Assembly: GCF_000336875.1 (NCBI RefSeq)
Contig: NZ_AOJK01000036.1
Span: 153,493 to 217,492 of the forward strand
Source: Halorubrum californiense DSM 19288
GTDB taxonomy: Archaea > Halobacteriota > Halobacteria > Halobacteriales > Haloferacaceae
DNA: 64,000 nucleotides
Direction: 5' to 3'
The notes beneath the pieces were generated by a model. That model was not told the DNA's origin. It did not search any database and saw nothing but the letters and a program-made list of their open reading frames with translations. This document shows, in pieces, positions 44,997-55,492 of this stretch. The number at the start of each line of letters is the position of its first letter. Within the stretch, counting starts at the first letter, position 1. The position numbers were made by a program, and so were the translations under genes.

Positions 44997-47900
44997 ATGA
45001 CGTCCTTCCAGTCGACGATCGGCGACGAGGAGGGGATCGCGGAGGAGCTGGCCGAGGGCCAGCGCGAGATCTCCATCGCCGAGTTCTTCGAGAAGAACAA
45101 ACACATGCTCGGGTTCGACTCGGGCGCCCGCGGGCTCGTCACCGCCGTCAAGGAGGCGGTCGACAACGCCCTCGACGCGACCGAGGAGGCCGGGCACCTC
45201 CCCGACATCTACATCGAGATCGAGGAGGTGGGCGACTACTACCGGCTCGTCATCGAGGACAACGGGCCGGGTATCACGAAAGAACAGCTCCCGAAAGTGT
45301 TCGGGAAGCTCCTGTACGGCAGCCGGTTCCACGCCCGTGAGCAGTCCCTGACACCGGATCAACAACTGCTCGTCAGACGGGACGGAAACGTCGAGTACAT
45401 GCCTATCGGGGTACTCTGTGACGCGTACCTTCCGGGTGACGGTGATGCGACTGCTCCGGTCCCCGACGCGATTGAAGTTCCCTCGTTCAATCGTGAGACG
45501 CAGGAAATGAGCTGGCAACCGGTTACTCACGCGATTCGTCACGAGACGGACGAGCATACCTACGAGATAGAGACACAGAAGGGGAGAACGGTCGAGGTCA
45601 CCGGAAATCACAGTGTGTTCAGCGTCGACTCGAACGGGAACACACGGGAGGTGAAGGCCGGTAAACTCGAATCCGGTGACACACTCCTCTCACCGCGCAC
45701 GCTACCATCGACCGATCAGACCGTCGAAGAGATTAATCTCCTCGAACACGTCGACTCCGGAGCGTTTGCGGATCGGCGTGTCTACGTCTACGGCTTCGAT
45801 CGGGAGACGCTCGAGCAACTCCAGACGGAAAAGACGGTTCGCCGGAAGCCCTCAGACGAAAGCGACCGAAAGCGGACGTACTACCGATACGATGGTGCCG
45901 AGATCCTGAAGGACAGCCTCGACCAGAACTACCTACAGAAAGGATATCTCCCGGCGGAGACGGTCTTGGAACTCGGTTGGGAAGAGAAGGCAGCCGACTG
46001 CGAGTTCAAGACGTACCGCGTTGGCGGCGACGAGACGACGCTTCCGGTGTCGCTACCGGCCGATGAGTCACTGGTCGAGATGCTGGCATACTACGTGTCG
46101 GAGGGCCATGCGGGACCGCGACAAGTCGGATTCACGTTCGGAAGTCACGAATCGGATCTGATCGAGGCGACAGAACAGGCGGTACAGACAATCGGTGGGG
46201 CGACGACAACGGCCGAGCGAGAGCGCAACTCGACGCGTGTGAAAGCGTTCGGTTCGCCACTAGCGCTGTTCTTGAAATCCGCCTGCGGCGATGCCGCTGA
46301 GAATAAGCGGGTTCCGGGCTTCGTATTCGACCTTGATCCGGATCTCCAGCGTCGGTTCATCGGAGCGCTCTACGAGGGAGACGGGTCCGATTCGCACCCG
46401 AGCAACGAGCTTTCCCACACGACACGCAGCGAGACGTTGGCTCGACAGCTCTCGACGCTCTGGAACATGCAGGGCGTCCTCGCGAGTACGGAGGTCTCGG
46501 AAGACAACGACGGGTACGGTGACAGTATCTCCACGAAGTATCGAACGAAGGTGTACGGTTCGGATATCGACACCGTCGATGCGCTCAAAAGCGCGGAATC
46601 TCCGCGGACACAGCAGTACAAGCGAGTCCCCACCGCGCTCCTTGACGAGGTTCGCGTCAGCGACACCGATGCTGAAACGGTGCCCGACACGATTCCCGGA
46701 TTGCTGATGGCTGCCGGAATCGGATCGAGCCGGAAGCACGCTGAGACTTACGCCTCGCTGATTGAACGCGCTCTGGACGGTGATCGGATCGAGGAGCCGA
46801 GATACGCGCACAACCTACAGGAGTACGGGCTCATCGACGACGATGGCTTCGCGACTGACACACTCGAATCGCTCTGGGAGACGATCACCGATCTACATGG
46901 GATCACGGACACGGACATGTGTCTGCTCTCGGTGAAAAGCGTGAGCAAGACCGAACCGCCGGAACACGTGTACGATATCTCTGTTCCGGGTGAATCCGGA
47001 ACTGACGAAAACTTCGTCGTCTCCAACGAGGGCGCACTGAGCGTGAAAAACAGCCGCGGGCAACAAGGAATCGGGATTTCAGCGGCCGTGCTGTACTCGC
47101 AGTTGACCTCCGGCCAGCCCGCGAAGATCACCTCGCGCCCGAAGGGCCAGTCGCGGGCGCAGTACTTCGAGCTCATCATCGACACCGACACGAACGAGCC
47201 GGAGATCAGCGCGGACGAGGAGACGACGTGGGACCGACCCCACGGCACCCGGATCGAACTGGAGATGGAGGCGAACATGCGCGCCCGCCAGCAGCTCCAC
47301 GGCTACGTGAAACACACTGCGGTCGTCAACCCCCACGCGCGGCTCGAACTGCGCGAGCCGGGGCTCGACGAGCCGCTGAAGTTCGAGCGCGCGACCGACG
47401 AGCTGCCGGCGGAGACGAATGAGATCCGCCCGCACCCCCACGGCGTCGAACTCGGCACGCTGATCAAGATGCTGGAGGCGACGGAGTCGTACTCCGTCTC
47501 CGGGTTCCTCCAAGAGGAGTTCACCCGCGTCGGGAAGAAGACCGCCGACAGCGTGATCGACAACTTCCGCGACGTGTACTACGGCCGCGAGCTGTCGTGG
47601 TCGCCGCCGCGCGCACACGGCGACCGCGACGTCGCGAACGCGGTCTCCGAGGCCGTCGCCAACAAGGGGGCGGAAGCGACGACGGCCTTCGCGGAGGGCG
47701 TCGCCGAGACGGTGGGGAACAACGACCGGATCACCCGCTCCGAACTGGCCGAGATAGTCGACACCGTCGCGGAGACGGTCGAGGACGACACCGGCAAGAC
47801 GTTCGGCGGGACCGTCCGCGAGAACGCGGTCGACGCCGCGTGGCGGGCGGTCACGGGCGGCGAGGGCGACGGGGACGACGATGCGGAAGGTAGCGACGAC

Positions 47901-49148
47901 GAGGAGTCGCCGCTCGTCTCCGACGCCTACGCGCTGGTCGACGAGGCCACGTCGACGCGGAAGGACGACGAGGCGGTTCAGGCGATGGCCGAAGCGCTCG
48001 CGCGCCGGTTCGCGGACCTCGACGGCGACGCGTTCCGGATCACGCTCGACGACCTCGAACGCCTCGTCGCGGACGCGGCCTCGTTCGTCGCCGAGCAGCG
48101 CGACGCCACCTTCGGCGAGACCGCCCGGGGGAACGTCGTCGAGGCGTTCTGGTCGCGGGCGCGCACCGTGCCGGACGCCTCGCCGAAGGTGAAGGCGATC
48201 GGGGGCGACCGCGACGCCGCCGCCGACCTGCTCGACGCGATGCGGACGACGGACATCCTCGCGCCGCCGACGGACTGCCTCGCGCCGATCACGGCGGAGC
48301 TGGTCGAGGCCGGCCTGCGGAAGGAGTACGACGCCGACTTCTACGCGGCCGCGACCCGCGACGCCGAGGTCCACGGCGGCGACCCGTTCATCGTCGAGGC
48401 CGGCATCGCGTACGGCGGCGAGATCCCCGCCGAGGGGTCGGTCGAACTGCTCCGGTTCGCGAACCGCGTCCCGCTCGTCTACCAGCGCGGGGCCTGCGCG
48501 ACGACCGACGTGATCAAGTCGATCGGCTGGCGGAACTACGGGCTCGACCAGCCCGGCGGCTCGGGGATGCCGAACGGGCCGGCCGTCATCAGCATCCACG
48601 TCGCCTCCACGAACGTCCCGTTCACGAGCGAGTCGAAGGACGCGCTCGCGAACGTCCCGGAGATCGAAGACGAGATCGAGCTCGCGGTCCGGGAGGCCGC
48701 CCGCGAGCTGAAGTCGTTCCTCAACAAGCGGCGCTCGATGCAGCAGCGCCGGGAGAAGCAGGACGTGCTCGGCCGGATCCTCCCGGAGATGGCCGACAAG
48801 GTCTCGGAGGTCACGGGCCGCCCGCGCCCCGACATCGACGGCGCGCTCGCGCGGATCATGAACAACGTCAGCGTCGAGCGCGAGGTGAACGGCGAGACGG
48901 TGACGCTCGTCGTCGAGAACCACTCAGACGTGAACGAGGAGCTGGATATCACCGACATCGTCTCGACGGAGCCGACGGACCTCTCCGACGGAACGGTGGT
49001 GGACATGGACGGCGAGTGGTTCGTCCAGTGGAAGCCCGAGGTGCCCTCGGGCGACGAGCGGGAACTGACGTACGCGGTCGACGGGGACCCCGAGTTCGAG
49101 GTCAGCGTCGGCGGCGTGGAGACCGAGAAACTCACGGTGAACGACTAA
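44997..49148 (+). CDS. top6B: DNA topoisomerase VI subunit B with intein (precursor)
   Basis: Precursor of 1383 aa; the mature B subunit would be 814 aa after excision of a 569-residue intein (residues 117-685). N-extein: GHKL ATPase start with N-box [10 protein letters not shown] (51-60) and G1 IEDNGPGI (87-93 region). C-extein begins [22 protein letters not shown] (ATP lid) and goes on with the H2TH ([20 protein letters not shown]) and transducer domains. About 935-1060 is an acidic insertion with two similar helices. Topo VI is the type IIB enzyme that relaxes and decatenates DNA. Its stop abuts top6A. The start is ATG after ggagtgag. Confidence 0.96.
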   Translation: MTSFQSTIGDEEGIAEELAEGQREISIAEFFEKNKHMLGFDSGARGLVTAVKEAVDNALDATEEAGHLPDIYIEIEEVGDYYRLVIEDNGPGITKEQLPKVFGKLLYGSRFHAREQSLTPDQQLLVRRDGNVEYMPIGVLCDAYLPGDGDATAPVPDAIEVPSFNRETQEMSWQPVTHAIRHETDEHTYEIETQKGRTVEVTGNHSVFSVDSNGNTREVKAGKLESGDTLLSPRTLPSTDQTVEEINLLEHVDSGAFADRRVYVYGFDRETLEQLQTEKTVRRKPSDESDRKRTYYRYDGAEILKDSLDQNYLQKGYLPAETVLELGWEEKAADCEFKTYRVGGDETTLPVSLPADESLVEMLAYYVSEGHAGPRQVGFTFGSHESDLIEATEQAVQTIGGATTTAERERNSTRVKAFGSPLALFLKSACGDAAENKRVPGFVFDLDPDLQRRFIGALYEGDGSDSHPSNELSHTTRSETLARQLSTLWNMQGVLASTEVSEDNDGYGDSISTKYRTKVYGSDIDTVDALKSAESPRTQQYKRVPTALLDEVRVSDTDAETVPDTIPGLLMAAGIGSSRKHAETYASLIERALDGDRIEEPRYAHNLQEYGLIDDDGFATDTLESLWETITDLHGITDTDMCLLSVKSVSKTEPPEHVYDISVPGESGTDENFVVSNEGALSVKNSRGQQGIGISAAVLYSQLTSGQPAKITSRPKGQSRAQYFELIIDTDTNEPEISADEETTWDRPHGTRIELEMEANMRARQQLHGYVKHTAVVNPHARLELREPGLDEPLKFERATDELPAETNEIRPHPHGVELGTLIKMLEATESYSVSGFLQEEFTRVGKKTADSVIDNFRDVYYGRELSWSPPRAHGDRDVANAVSEAVANKGAEATTAFAEGVAETVGNNDRITRSELAEIVDTVAETVEDDTGKTFGGTVRENAVDAAWRAVTGGEGDGDDDAEGSDDEESPLVSDAYALVDEATSTRKDDEAVQAMAEALARRFADLDGDAFRITLDDLERLVADAASFVAEQRDATFGETARGNVVEAFWSRARTVPDASPKVKAIGGDRDAAADLLDAMRTTDILAPPTDCLAPITAELVEAGLRKEYDADFYAAATRDAEVHGGDPFIVEAGIAYGGEIPAEGSVELLRFANRVPLVYQRGACATTDVIKSIGWRNYGLDQPGGSGMPNGPAVISIHVASTNVPFTSESKDALANVPEIEDEIELAVREAARELKSFLNKRRSMQQRREKQDVLGRILPEMADKVSEVTGRPRPDIDGALARIMNNVSVEREVNGETVTLVVENHSDVNEELDITDIVSTEPTDLSDGTVVDMDGEWFVQWKPEVPSGDERELTYAVDGDPEFEVSVGGVETEKLTVND
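45345..47051 (+). other. Intein in Top6B with LAGLIDADG homing endonuclease
   Basis: 569 residues that begin with Ser1 ([15 protein letters not shown]) after HAREQ and end SVKN before Ser+1 (SRGQQG). Splicing block B is [12 protein letters not shown] (His89); the C-terminal splice block is VYDISVPGE...[14 protein letters not shown]. The penultimate residue is Lys568, not the usual His. DOD endonuclease blocks are [12 protein letters not shown] (acidic residue near Glu253) and [13 protein letters not shown] (Asp346). GC content and codon use are visibly lower than in the exteins (many T and A third bases), a sign of horizontal entry. The insertion is inside the ATP-binding loop of the GHKL domain. 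Confidence 0.93.
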
Positions 49149-50234
49149 ATGACGACCGAAAGCGATGCACGAGACGAGCTGATCGACCTGGCCGCCGACT
49201 TCTACGACCAGTTCGCGGCGGGGTCGATCCCGGAGATGACGCTCCCCACGCGGACGAAGAGCAACATCGAGTACGACGAGGAGAGCGGGGTCTGGACGTA
49301 CGGCGACCGCACCTCGACGCGCAGCGCCAACTCGGTGCGCGGCGCGCGCAAGCTGCTGAAGGCCGCCTACACCATCGAGTTCCTCGCGAACCAGCTCGAC
49401 GACGACCGCTCGTCGACGCTGCGTGAGCTGTACTACCTCTCGGAGTCGTGGGACAACGACGAGGCGCAGTTCAAATCCCAAGACGAGTCGAACGACCTCG
49501 TGGAGGACCTCGAAATCGTCACCGGCGTCACCCGCGAGGACTTCCACATGCGCCCGGAGGAGTCGGGCGCGAAGGTGATGGGACCGCTGCTCCTCCGCGA
49601 GCAGACCAACCGCGGTGAACGCGAAATCCACTGCCAGCTCGACGTGGGGCAGGGGGGCTATCAGATCCCGAACAACCCGGACACCATCGAGTTCCTCGAC
49701 AACGACGCGGAGTTCGTCCTCTGCGTCGAGACCGGCGGGATGCGCGACCGGCTCGTCGAGAACGGGTTCGACGAGGCGCACGACGCGCTCGTGGTCCACC
49801 TCGGTGGCCAGCCCGCCCGCGCCACCCGCCGCCTGACGAAGCGCTTCCGCGACGAACTCGACCTCCCCGTGGTGGTGTTCACCGACGGCGACCCGTGGTC
49901 CTACCGGATCTACGGCTCCGTCGCGTACGGCTCGATCAAGTCCGCGCACCTCTCGAAGTACCTCGCGACGCCCGAGGCGCGGTTCATCGGGATCCAACCC
50001 GAGGACATCGTCGAGTACGACCTCCCCTCGGACCCGCTCTCCGACTCGGACATCAACGCGCTCGAATCCGAGCTTGAGGACCCCCGCTTCCAGACCGACT
50101 ACTGGGAAGAGCAGATCGAACTCCAGCTCGACATCGGCAAGAAGTCCGAACAGCAGTCGCTCGCGAGCCGCGGCCTCGACTTCGTCACCGACACCTACCT
50201 CCCCGAACGGCTCGGGGAGATGGGCGTGCTGTAG
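49149..50234 (+). CDS. top6A: DNA topoisomerase VI subunit A
   Basis: 361-aa Spo11-like catalytic subunit. The WHD-type active tyrosine lies in [12 protein letters not shown] (Tyr95/Tyr96). The TOPRIM domain has [13 protein letters not shown] and the acidic metal site [21 protein letters not shown]. The C-terminal part has [20 protein letters not shown] and [17 protein letters not shown], typical of the family. The gene starts directly after the top6B stop (no spacer), so the subunits are co-expressed. Confidence 0.96.
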   Translation: MTTESDARDELIDLAADFYDQFAAGSIPEMTLPTRTKSNIEYDEESGVWTYGDRTSTRSANSVRGARKLLKAAYTIEFLANQLDDDRSSTLRELYYLSESWDNDEAQFKSQDESNDLVEDLEIVTGVTREDFHMRPEESGAKVMGPLLLREQTNRGEREIHCQLDVGQGGYQIPNNPDTIEFLDNDAEFVLCVETGGMRDRLVENGFDEAHDALVVHLGGQPARATRRLTKRFRDELDLPVVVFTDGDPWSYRIYGSVAYGSIKSAHLSKYLATPEARFIGIQPEDIVEYDLPSDPLSDSDINALESELEDPRFQTDYWEEQIELQLDIGKKSEQQSLASRGLDFVTDTYLPERLGEMGVL

Positions 50235-50266
50235 GCGCGACCGCCGTCGCCCTCGGCTGCCCGCCG

Positions 50267-50503
50267 CTACTCCTCGTCTGCGGCGAGTTCGCCGACCTCG
50301 CGCCGTTTGCCGTCGGCGTCGTCGTTCGCGTACTTGTACACGACGCCGTCTTCCTCGTCGGCCGTCGCTTTGTGCGAGCCGTCACAGAGCGGCTGCGAGT
50401 CGGAGAGCCCGCACCGACAGACGTAGATCAGGCCGTCGTCGCCCTTGTCGTCGTCGTCGAGTACCGTCGGGCCCCGCTCTTCGTGCGTGACTTCGCGTGC
50501 CAT
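50267..50503 (-). CDS. CDGSH-type iron-sulfur protein
   Basis: 78-aa protein. The 2Fe-2S binding motif is complete: YVCRCGLSDSQPLCDGSHKA (C-x-C-x2-S-x3-P-x-C-D-G-S-H), giving three Cys and one His ligands, as in mitoNEET-type proteins. There is no membrane helix. The long negative tail is a haloarchaeal trait. Its role could be redox sensing or cluster transfer. Start chosen at ATG 50503, since the frame before it has no homology and overlaps the msrB promoter. Confidence 0.9.
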   Translation of the reverse strand: MAREVTHEERGPTVLDDDDKGDDGLIYVCRCGLSDSQPLCDGSHKATADEEDGVVYKYANDDADGKRREVGELAADEE

Positions 50504-50606
50504 GGGCGCGAGTCGGACCGCCGGCCCGATACCGTTTGGGGCGCGAACCCGGGCCCGGCGGTTCGGTCGCCGCAACCCCCTTGCCCGTGGGGCGCGTATC
50601 CAAAGT

Positions 50607-51017
50607 ATGAGCGAGACAGACGAGCGAGACCCCGCGGAGCTGACAGACGAGGAGTGGCGCGAGCGACTCTCCGACGAGGAGTACCGCGTGCTGCGCGAGA
50701 GCGGCACGGAGGCGAAGTTCTCCGGCGAGTACGTCGACCACCACCCCGACGACGGGGAGTACAACTGTCGGGCCTGCGGGACCGTCCTGTTCGAGGCCGA
50801 AACGAAGTACGAGTCCGGCTGCGGCTGGCCCGCGTTCTACGCCGCCGAGGAGGAGTCCGTGACGACGACTGTGGACACCAGCCACGGGATGCGCCGCACC
50901 GAGGTCCGGTGTGCGAACTGCGACTCGCACCTCGGCCACGTGTTCGACGACGGCCCCGAGCCCACCGGCAAGCGGTTCTGTATCAACTCGGTCGCGATGG
51001 AGTACGACAACGAGTGA
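50607..51017 (+). CDS. msrB: Peptide-methionine (R)-S-oxide reductase
   Basis: 136-aa enzyme that repairs oxidised methionine. Two zinc-type CxxC pairs are in YNCRACGTVL and VRCANCDSHLGHVF. The catalytic Cys is in KRFCINSVAMEYDN. The aromatic pocket is SGCGWPAFYAAEEE, and the His before the catalytic site is in DSHLGHVFDDGP. Starts with MSETDERDPAELTDEEWR. The ATG lies after tatccaaagt, a plausible short leader. Its neighbour, the CDGSH protein, diverges from it. Confidence 0.95.
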   Translation: MSETDERDPAELTDEEWRERLSDEEYRVLRESGTEAKFSGEYVDHHPDDGEYNCRACGTVLFEAETKYESGCGWPAFYAAEEESVTTTVDTSHGMRRTEVRCANCDSHLGHVFDDGPEPTGKRFCINSVAMEYDNE

Positions 51018-51044
51018 GCCGCCGCGACACGGCGCGTCGCGGGG

Positions 51045-51800
51045 TCACTCCGAACAGAGCGGCAGCCTGACGACGAAGACGGCGCCCTTCGGCTGGTTGT
51101 CCTCGACCCACACGTCCCCGCCGTAGATCTCGACGAGCGAGCGGACCAGGTACAGCCCGATCCCCGCGCCCGGGCTGTCGAGGCCCTTCTCTCCCTTCCC
51201 GAATATCTCGTCGCGCTGGTCCTCGGGGATCCCAGGCCCGTTGTCGGCGACGCGGACCTCGGCGACGCCCTCGTCCTCGTCGACGGTCGCCGCCACCGTC
51301 ACGGTCGGCGGGACCTCGTCGTTGTGCTGGACCGCGTTCCGCAGGAGGTTCCGGAACACCGAACTCAGCATCTCGTCGCCGACGACCTCGACCTCCGGGT
51401 ACGAGCCCTCGACCGTGAAGACGGCTTCTGAGTACGCGGACCGCACCTCCTCGACCTTCTGTGAGAGGACCCGATCGAGCGCGACGCGGCTCGGCTCGGC
51501 GTCGTCCCGGAGCATCACCTCGGCGAGGTCGCGGACCGTCGTGGTGAGCGAGACGGCGCTCTGGGTGTTGCGCTTGATCACGTCCAAGTACTCTTTCCCC
51601 TCCTCGTCGACGTGCTCATCGAGCAGTTCGGCGTACGCCCCGACGAGCTGGAGGTCGTTGCGGATGTCGTGGCGCATCACTTGGTTCAGCAGCTGGAGGT
51701 CGTCGCGCTGGCGCTTGAGGCGCTCCTCCGGGCCCGCCTTGTCGCCGCCGCCCCCGAACCTCCCGTCGTCCCTCTGTTCGAGGGCCTCCTCCTCGTCCAT
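51045..51800 (-). CDS. Cytoplasmic sensor histidine kinase without input domain
   Basis: 251-aa kinase: phospho-acceptor helix NQVMRHDIRNDLQLVGAYAEL (His44), then DHp second helix, and HATPase with N box SVFRNLLRNAVQHNDE, G1 VRVADNGPGIPEDQRDEIFG and G2 GAGIGLYLVRSLVEIYGG. The N-terminal 25 residues are charged with a GGGGD linker. It lacks PAS, GAF or membrane segments, so it is a minimal kinase. Stop lies close to the msrB end, convergent. Confidence 0.88.
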   Translation of the reverse strand: MDEEEALEQRDDGRFGGGGDKAGPEERLKRQRDDLQLLNQVMRHDIRNDLQLVGAYAELLDEHVDEEGKEYLDVIKRNTQSAVSLTTTVRDLAEVMLRDDAEPSRVALDRVLSQKVEEVRSAYSEAVFTVEGSYPEVEVVGDEMLSSVFRNLLRNAVQHNDEVPPTVTVAATVDEDEGVAEVRVADNGPGIPEDQRDEIFGKGEKGLDSPGAGIGLYLVRSLVEIYGGDVWVEDNQPKGAVFVVRLPLCSE

Positions 51801-51868
51801 GTCGACTCTGTGGGTCCGCCGGGAGTTTTAGATGTCGGTTGCGGAGAGACGGCCGTCCGCCGCCGACC

Positions 51869-53023
51869 TCACACCCCCTCGCCGAGTAGCTCGCGGGCGA
51901 CGATGTTCTTCTGGATCTCGGTCGTCCCCTCGTAGATCTGGGTGATCTTCGCGTCGCGGTAGAGCCGCTCGACGTCGTGGTCGTTGACGTAGCCCGCGCC
52001 GCCGTGGACCTGGACCGCCTCGTCGGCGACCTCGACCGCGGTCCGCGAGGCGAACTCCTTGGCCATCGACGCGAGCGCGGTCAGGTCGCCCGACTCGTTG
52101 TCGACCGCCCACGCGGAGCGGTAGGTGAGCCAGCGGGCGGCCTCCGTGTTCGTGTGCATCTCCGCGAGCTTGTGTTTGATCGCCTGAAAGTCGCTGATCG
52201 GGCGGTCGAACTGCTCGCGCTCCTCGGCGTACTCCAGCGCGCGCTCGGCGGCGCCCCGGGCGATGCCGACGCCCTGCGCGGCGACCGCGGTCCGCGTCTC
52301 GTCGAAGAACTGCATGAGCTGGAGGAACCCCATTCCGCGCTGGCCGATGAGGTTCTCCTCCGGCACGCGGACGTCGTCGAAGCGGAGCTCCGCGGTGTCG
52401 CTCGCGCGGATGCCGAGCTTCCCGGTGATCTTGTCGCGGGTGAGCCCGTCGCGGTCGCCCTCGACGAGGATCTGCGAGTAGCCGGAGTAGCGGTCGTCGA
52501 TGTCGGGGTCCGTCTCGCAGACGACGACGAAGTAGTCGGCGACGGTGCCGTTCGTGATCCACATCTTCGAGCCGTTGATCACCCACTCGTCGCCGTCCTT
52601 CTCGGCGCGCGTCGCGACCGAGGTGACGTCGGAGCCCGCCTGCGGCTCCGAGATAGCAGAGCCCATCACCGCGTCGCCCGCGGTCACCTCGGGAAGCACG
52701 CGCTCCTTCTGTGCCTCCGTGCCGAACTCCATCAGGGCCTCCGCGCCGAAGCCGGCGCTGGAGATACAGAGGCCGATCCCCGGGTCGGCCGCGAACAGCT
52801 CCTCGGTGAGGATGGCGTTCTCCAGCGAGGAGTAGCCGATCCCGCCGTACTCGACCGGGACGTGCGGCGCGAGCAGCCCCATGTCGGCCGCCTTGTCCAT
52901 CACCTCGTGCGGGTACGCCTCGTCGACGTCGTACTCGGTGGCCACCGGCCGGATCTCCTCGTCGGCGAACTTCCGCACCTCGTCGCGCAACTGTCGTTGC
53001 TCGTCGGTTAGCTGGAACTCCAT
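51869..53023 (-). CDS. Acyl-CoA dehydrogenase
   Basis: 384-aa FAD flavoprotein of the ACAD family, oxidising acyl-CoA thioesters to enoyl-CoA. N-terminal helices start [22 protein letters not shown]-binding motif: [20 protein letters not shown] and [14 protein letters not shown]. The C-terminal domain has [21 protein letters not shown]. The catalytic base usually lies in the [17 protein letters not shown] segment; here the Glu of YEGTTEIQ is present. Substrate chain length is unknown. The downstream genes are unrelated FAD and PLP enzymes. ATG 53023 is favoured over 53038. Confidence 0.94.
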   Translation of the reverse strand: MEFQLTDEQRQLRDEVRKFADEEIRPVATEYDVDEAYPHEVMDKAADMGLLAPHVPVEYGGIGYSSLENAILTEELFAADPGIGLCISSAGFGAEALMEFGTEAQKERVLPEVTAGDAVMGSAISEPQAGSDVTSVATRAEKDGDEWVINGSKMWITNGTVADYFVVVCETDPDIDDRYSGYSQILVEGDRDGLTRDKITGKLGIRASDTAELRFDDVRVPEENLIGQRGMGFLQLMQFFDETRTAVAAQGVGIARGAAERALEYAEEREQFDRPISDFQAIKHKLAEMHTNTEAARWLTYRSAWAVDNESGDLTALASMAKEFASRTAVEVADEAVQVHGGAGYVNDHDVERLYRDAKITQIYEGTTEIQKNIVARELLGEGV

Positions 53024-53134
53024 ACCGGAGCGATCCATCGAATTCTACATAATCGTTCGTAAACAACCGAGAATCCGGAGCGCGTTTACCTCGGGGCCGC
53101 TGCGAACGAGCATTCGCGGCCGCGGTCATCCCAG

Positions 53135-54274
53135 TCAACCGACGGGTCGCTCGAACCGGTCGATAGCGAACGGCTCCGCGTCGACGGGCGGCTCCGAGTC
53201 GGTGGCGAGCGCGGCGGCGACCTCGCCGACGACCGGCGCCGTCTTGAATCCGTGGCCGGACATCCCGACCGCGACGACGACGTCGCCGGCGTCGTCGACC
53301 GCGTCGACGATGTAATGACCGTCCGGGGACTGCGACAGCACGCACGTTCTCGTTCCCAAGAGGGGACCGTCACCGTTCGGCGCGAAATCGCGCGCGAAGC
53401 CGCGGGCCGGCTCCGTCTCGGCGGGTTGCGCGGCGCGAGCGTCGTCGGGGTGGACGCGCGCTCCGCGGTCGTGCGTCGCACCCAATTTGAACCCGGGAAC
53501 GCGATGTCGCGGCAGCCCGTAGAAGTGCCTCCCGTCCGCGGCGTCCATCACGAACACCGGAAACGAGTCGGGGTCGAACGCCGACGGGTTCCGGGGCCGG
53601 ACCCGACAGGCGACGTGCCGCTCGCGCTCCAACAGCCCGTCCACCGCGGGGACGTGATCGGCGGCCCAGGCGCCCGAGGCGACCACGACCGAATCGGGCT
53701 CGTAGGCCCGTCTCGGCGTCCGGACGCGGACCGTCCCCGCATCCGCGGTCCACTCTACGACCGGCTCGTGGGCCCGCAGTTCGGCGCCTTCCGCTGCCGC
53801 CGCCTCGACGAGTGCGACGAGGCACCGCTCCGGATCAAGGAGCCCGCCGTCGGGCTGGAACACGGCTCGGTACTCTTGGGGCAGGTCGTAGGCGGGAAAC
53901 CGGTCGTTCACTTCGTCCGCGGTCAATACCTGGTGTTTGATGCCGTGGCTCCGGCAGGTCGACCGCGCGCCGGTGAACGAGTCGCCGGATTCGGGACCGA
54001 TGGTCAGCGACCCGGTCCGACGAAACAGGTCGGTGTCCGAGTCGGAGTTGAGCCGCTGCCACAGCCGCCGGCTCCGCCGAAGCATCGGCACGTACATCTC
54101 GCCCTCGTGGTAGGCGAGTCGGAAGATGCGGCTCGATCCGTACGAGGTCGCCTGCGGGTTCGGGAAGTCGCCCTGCTCGAGCAACAGCACGTCTCGACCC
54201 TCGGTGGCGAAGGCGCGGGCGGCGGCACACCCCACCACGCCCGCGCCGATGACGACCGCGTCGTACTCGGCCAT
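53135..54274 (-). CDS. FAD-dependent amine oxidoreductase (SolA/DAO family)
   Basis: 379-aa enzyme of the sarcosine oxidase / N-methyltryptophan oxidase group. It starts AEYDAVVIGAGVVGCAAARA (Rossmann GxGxxG) and has LLEQGDFPNPQATSYGSSRIF with the covalent-flavin or substrate loop, and C-terminal DAGDVVVAVGMSGHGFKTAPVV where MSGHGFK is the flavin-binding end. Conserved segments RTGSLTIGPESGDSF and DGHYIVDAV are visible. Substrate could be an N-methyl amino acid or sarcosine, not proven. It is upstream of the ACAD gene and downstream of the aminotransferase. Confidence 0.88.
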   Translation of the reverse strand: MAEYDAVVIGAGVVGCAAARAFATEGRDVLLLEQGDFPNPQATSYGSSRIFRLAYHEGEMYVPMLRRSRRLWQRLNSDSDTDLFRRTGSLTIGPESGDSFTGARSTCRSHGIKHQVLTADEVNDRFPAYDLPQEYRAVFQPDGGLLDPERCLVALVEAAAAEGAELRAHEPVVEWTADAGTVRVRTPRRAYEPDSVVVASGAWAADHVPAVDGLLERERHVACRVRPRNPSAFDPDSFPVFVMDAADGRHFYGLPRHRVPGFKLGATHDRGARVHPDDARAAQPAETEPARGFARDFAPNGDGPLLGTRTCVLSQSPDGHYIVDAVDDAGDVVVAVGMSGHGFKTAPVVGEVAAALATDSEPPVDAEPFAIDRFERPVG

Positions 54275-54349
54275 ACCCCTTCGTGGCGGGCGGCCGCGTT
54301 AGTCGTTTGGGGGCGCCAGACAACACCGTCCGCGAAGAATTCAGGGACG

Positions 54350-55492
54350 TCAGTCGCGGCCTTCGACGAACGCCGCGATCCGGTCGGTCGCCGCCTTCAG
54401 TTCGCGCATCGAGGTCGCGTACGAGACGCGGAGGTGTCCCTCGCCGCCCTCGCCGAAGACGGAACCGGGCACGACCGCGACCCCCTGAGCCTCCAGCAGC
54501 GCCTCCGCGAAGGCCTCGTCGTCGCCGCCGCACTCGGGGAACGCGTAGAACGCGCCGCCCGGCTCGAACGTGTCGAGACCCACCTCGTTGAACCGGGAGA
54601 CGACGAGCCGCCGCCGGCGGTTGTACTCCTCGACCATCTCCGTCACCTCGTCGTCGCAGCGGTCCAGCGCCTCGATAGCCGCGTACTGCGGGGTCGTCGG
54701 CGCCGACAGCATCGTGTACTGGTGGATCCGGTTCATCGCGTCGATCGCGCCGCTGGGTCCCAGCGCGTACCCGAGCCGCAGTCCGGTCATCGCGTACGCC
54801 TTCGAGAAGCCGTTGACGACGACCGTGCGCTCGCGCATCCCCGGCTGGGTCGCGATCGAGGCGTGGTCGTCCCCGTACGTGAGCGCGGCGTATATCTCGT
54901 CGGCCACCACGCGGACTTCGTTGTCGCGGCAGAACGCCGCGACCTCGGCGAGCTGCCCGTCGGTCATCGTCGCGCCCGTGGGGTTGTTCGGGTAACACAG
55001 CACGAGTAGGTCAGCGTCGGCCGCGCCGGCGGCCTCCAGCGACTCCCGCGTGAGCGCGAAGTCGTCCTCGGCGTGGGTCGGAACCGTCAGCTGCTCGCCG
55101 CCGGCCAGCTCGATCCCCGGCCCGTAGGAGATGTACGTCGGCTCGTGGACCGCCACGGTGTCGCCGGGGTCGACGAGCGCGCGGAACGCGAGGTCGACCG
55201 CCTCGCTCGCGCCGGTGGTGACGAGGACCTCCGACTCCGGCTCGTACGACTGGTCGTAGCGCTCGTGGTGGTCGGCGATCCGCTCGCGGAGCGCGGCCAT
55301 GCCGCGGTTCGCGGTGTAGGAGGTCTTGCCACGTTCCAGCGAGTCGATCGCGGCGGTGCGGGCGGTCCACGGCGCCGAGAAGTCCGGCTCGCCGACCCCG
55401 AGCGAGATGACGTCGTCGCGCGCCTCCGCCAGCTCGAAGAACTTCCGGATTCCGGACTCGGGGAGGGTGCGCGCGCGGTCCGACAGCCTCAT
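54350..55492 (-). CDS. Class I/II aminotransferase (aspartate-aminotransferase-like)
   Basis: 380-aa PLP-dependent fold type I aminotransferase. Motifs: SLGVGEPDFSAPWT near the N-terminus, TANRGMAALRERIADHH, VLVTTGASEAVDLAFRAL, CYPNNPTGATMTDGQ (substrate Asn), VVADEIYAALTYGD (PLP Asp) and VVNGFSKAYAMTGLRLGYA (PLP Lys). The substrate may be aspartate or an aromatic amino acid. The start overlaps the upstream lrp-family gene by 4 nt, so the regulator may control it. Confidence 0.93.
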   Translation of the reverse strand: MRLSDRARTLPESGIRKFFELAEARDDVISLGVGEPDFSAPWTARTAAIDSLERGKTSYTANRGMAALRERIADHHERYDQSYEPESEVLVTTGASEAVDLAFRALVDPGDTVAVHEPTYISYGPGIELAGGEQLTVPTHAEDDFALTRESLEAAGAADADLLVLCYPNNPTGATMTDGQLAEVAAFCRDNEVRVVADEIYAALTYGDDHASIATQPGMRERTVVVNGFSKAYAMTGLRLGYALGPSGAIDAMNRIHQYTMLSAPTTPQYAAIEALDRCDDEVTEMVEEYNRRRRLVVSRFNEVGLDTFEPGGAFYAFPECGGDDEAFAEALLEAQGVAVVPGSVFGEGGEGHLRVSYATSMRELKAATDRIAAFVEGRD

